A stretch of 64,000 nucleotides of DNA, from the NCBI GenBank assembly GCA_934692485.1, contig CAKUTX010000004.1:1-64000 (forward strand), written 5' to 3'. Within the stretch, counting starts at the first letter, position 1. The number at the start of each line of letters is the position of its first letter. Positions 63,205 to 64,000 of this stretch are shown one piece after another. The DNA comes from an uncultured Candidatus Melainabacteria bacterium (GTDB taxonomy: Bacteria; Cyanobacteriota; Vampirovibrionia; Gastranaerophilales; Gastranaerophilaceae). The notes below the pieces were generated by a model. It saw only the letters and a program-made list of their open reading frames with translations. It made no database searches and had not been told where the DNA came from. The translations under genes and the position numbers were made by a program.

Positions 63205-64000
63205 ATGGAATGTCCAAAATGCGGATTTGAATTAGATGACAAAGCAATGGTTTGCCCTAACTGCAAAAAAGTGCTTAAACTTGCATGCCCGATTTGTAAA
63301 ACGATAAACACTACAAACACCTGCAAATCGTGTGGCTATGTAATTGTTTCAAAATGCCATAATTGTGGAAAAATAAACCAAACTATTAATAAAAAATGTA
63401 AAAAATGTGGGTTTAGCACTGAAAAAAGTGTCGTGATGAATGAATCAAATACTGACGATTTTGTTATGCTTACTATTGATTTTCCAAATATTGACGACAT
63501 GCGGAATTATTTAGGTTCTGCAAAATTATTAAATAAATTTAAGTTAAACTTAGATAAGATTATATTTGACTACACTAAAAAAATAGGTTTGCGACGTCAA
63601 ATCATAGGAAAAACTTACGTAATTCGATTTGATAAAGAATATACTTTTAATTCATCAGCTACAACTGCCGTAAAAGCAGCTATTGATTTGTTAAACAGCA
63701 TAACTGCCATGAACTGCAAGCTTACAATGAAAAAAAATGCAACAGTTCGTTGTAATATGTTTTTATTAAAGCGAAATATTAATGATAATCCCAATAATAT
63801 AAATTCAGGATTTAATATTAGTCTTTTAAATCAATCGATTAATAAACCTGAAGATAAACTCTTAAACACTTTTCAAGTTTTGACAGATGACCATGTTGCA
63901 GATGTTATTGGGGTGGATTACAAATTATCCCCATTAAATTCTGTAATGATAAATGATGAAATGACAATGTTCTATGAAGTCGATTTAAGAGAATTTGTAA
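63205..64000 (+). CDS. Zinc-ribbon protein, cut by the window end
   Basis: The open frame runs off the window (265 codons seen). The N-terminal 72 residues hold six CxxC knuckles: CPKC, CPNC, CPIC, CKSC, CHNC and CKKC, so about three zinc ribbons. From residue 85, DFVMLTIDFPNIDDMRNYL begins an alpha/beta domain whose layout faintly resembles class III nucleotide cyclases or related signalling domains. This is weak inference. It has no Shine-Dalgarno site and is predicted to be leaderless. I assign no function. Confidence 0.7.
   Translation, partial: MECPKCGFELDDKAMVCPNCKKVLKLACPICKTINTTNTCKSCGYVIVSKCHNCGKINQTINKKCKKCGFSTEKSVVMNESNTDDFVMLTIDFPNIDDMRNYLGSAKLLNKFKLNLDKIIFDYTKKIGLRRQIIGKTYVIRFDKEYTFNSSATTAVKAAIDLLNSITAMNCKLTMKKNATVRCNMFLLKRNINDNPNNINSGFNISLLNQSINKPEDKLLNTFQVLTDDHVADVIGVDYKLSPLNSVMINDEMTMFYEVDLREFV

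Overview
The window comes from an AT-rich, non-photosynthetic relative of cyanobacteria, most likely a gut Melainabacterium (Vampirovibrionia, order Gastranaerophilales). Four lines of evidence support this. Families otherwise typical of cyanobacteria and plastids are present: a Ycf23/DUF561 protein, a DUF3326 protein and a probable Tic20-like membrane protein. The ATP synthase beta and epsilon genes (atpD-atpC) stand apart from the other subunits, as they do in cyanobacteria. Lysine/peptidoglycan synthesis uses LL-diaminopimelate aminotransferase (DapL). A pilin-like protein carries the N-terminus FTLAEVLITLGIIGVVAA, which I associate with Gastranaerophilales. No photosynthesis gene is seen. 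The lineage call is from memory of families, not from a search.

Layout. 1-4.3 kb: tRNA-Arg(ACG), a stand-alone LuxR-type HTH protein, AMIN/Amidase_3 cell-wall amidase, glutamate racemase and DUF3326. 4.3-6.2 kb: a disrupted type IV pilin-like gene followed by a gene-free mosaic of GC-richer repeats. 6.2-7.1 kb: rplU-rpmA, read leftward. 7.1-14.3 kb: a tight cell-wall/division operon, murF-mraY-murD-ftsW-murG-folC. 14.2-24.1 kb: glycosyltransferase, Ycf23, S1C protease, MlaE-type permease, then a PilB-like ATPase with a response regulator and a histidine kinase, and RelA/SpoT. 24.2-30.1 kb: lineage-specific unknowns, a GH38 mannosidase, a receiver protein, an unlisted 44-residue gene and a Tyr-rich exported protein. 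30.2-32.4 kb: flagellar fliJ, a fliK-like gene and a hook/rod gene. 32.5-38.6 kb: histidine kinase, KdsC-like phosphatase, TPR protein, lysC, a 400-base intergenic stretch with divergent promoters, and two unknowns. 38.7-51.1 kb: atpDC, histidine kinase, TPR and membrane proteins, NAGPA-type glycosidase, pgi and two tandem APC transporters. 51.1-64 kb: glyQ, a phosphomevalonate-kinase-like P-loop kinase, recN, an etfA/etfB/small-Cys-protein/nfnA electron-transfer operon, pfkB-type kinase, pnp, ruvB, dapL and a zinc-ribbon protein cut by the window edge.

The most interesting locus is the pilin gene at 4371-5682. A strong ribosome binding site and ATG start a normal prepilin leader. About 220 bases of repeat, flanked by an 8-base direct repeat (GGGGGCAA), then break the frame; removing exactly one repeat unit restores MKQDLRRALRGGGKAA-FTLAEVL. 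The left junction is a run of ten G, and loss of one G would also restore the frame, so the gene could be switchable. Its last 30 codons look like the variable region of a diversity-generating retroelement: 14 of 20 consecutive codons end in C, and the end reads NNRNNNVSRLAVC. No reverse transcriptase or template is in the window.

A second pattern is genome-wide in character. At least eight genes lack a Shine-Dalgarno sequence and have a -10 hexamer ending exactly six bases before the start codon, most with a -35 hexamer 16-18 bases further up. This predicts leaderless mRNAs for DUF3326, two histidine kinases, RelA/SpoT, GH38, an unknown, RecN and the zinc-ribbon protein.
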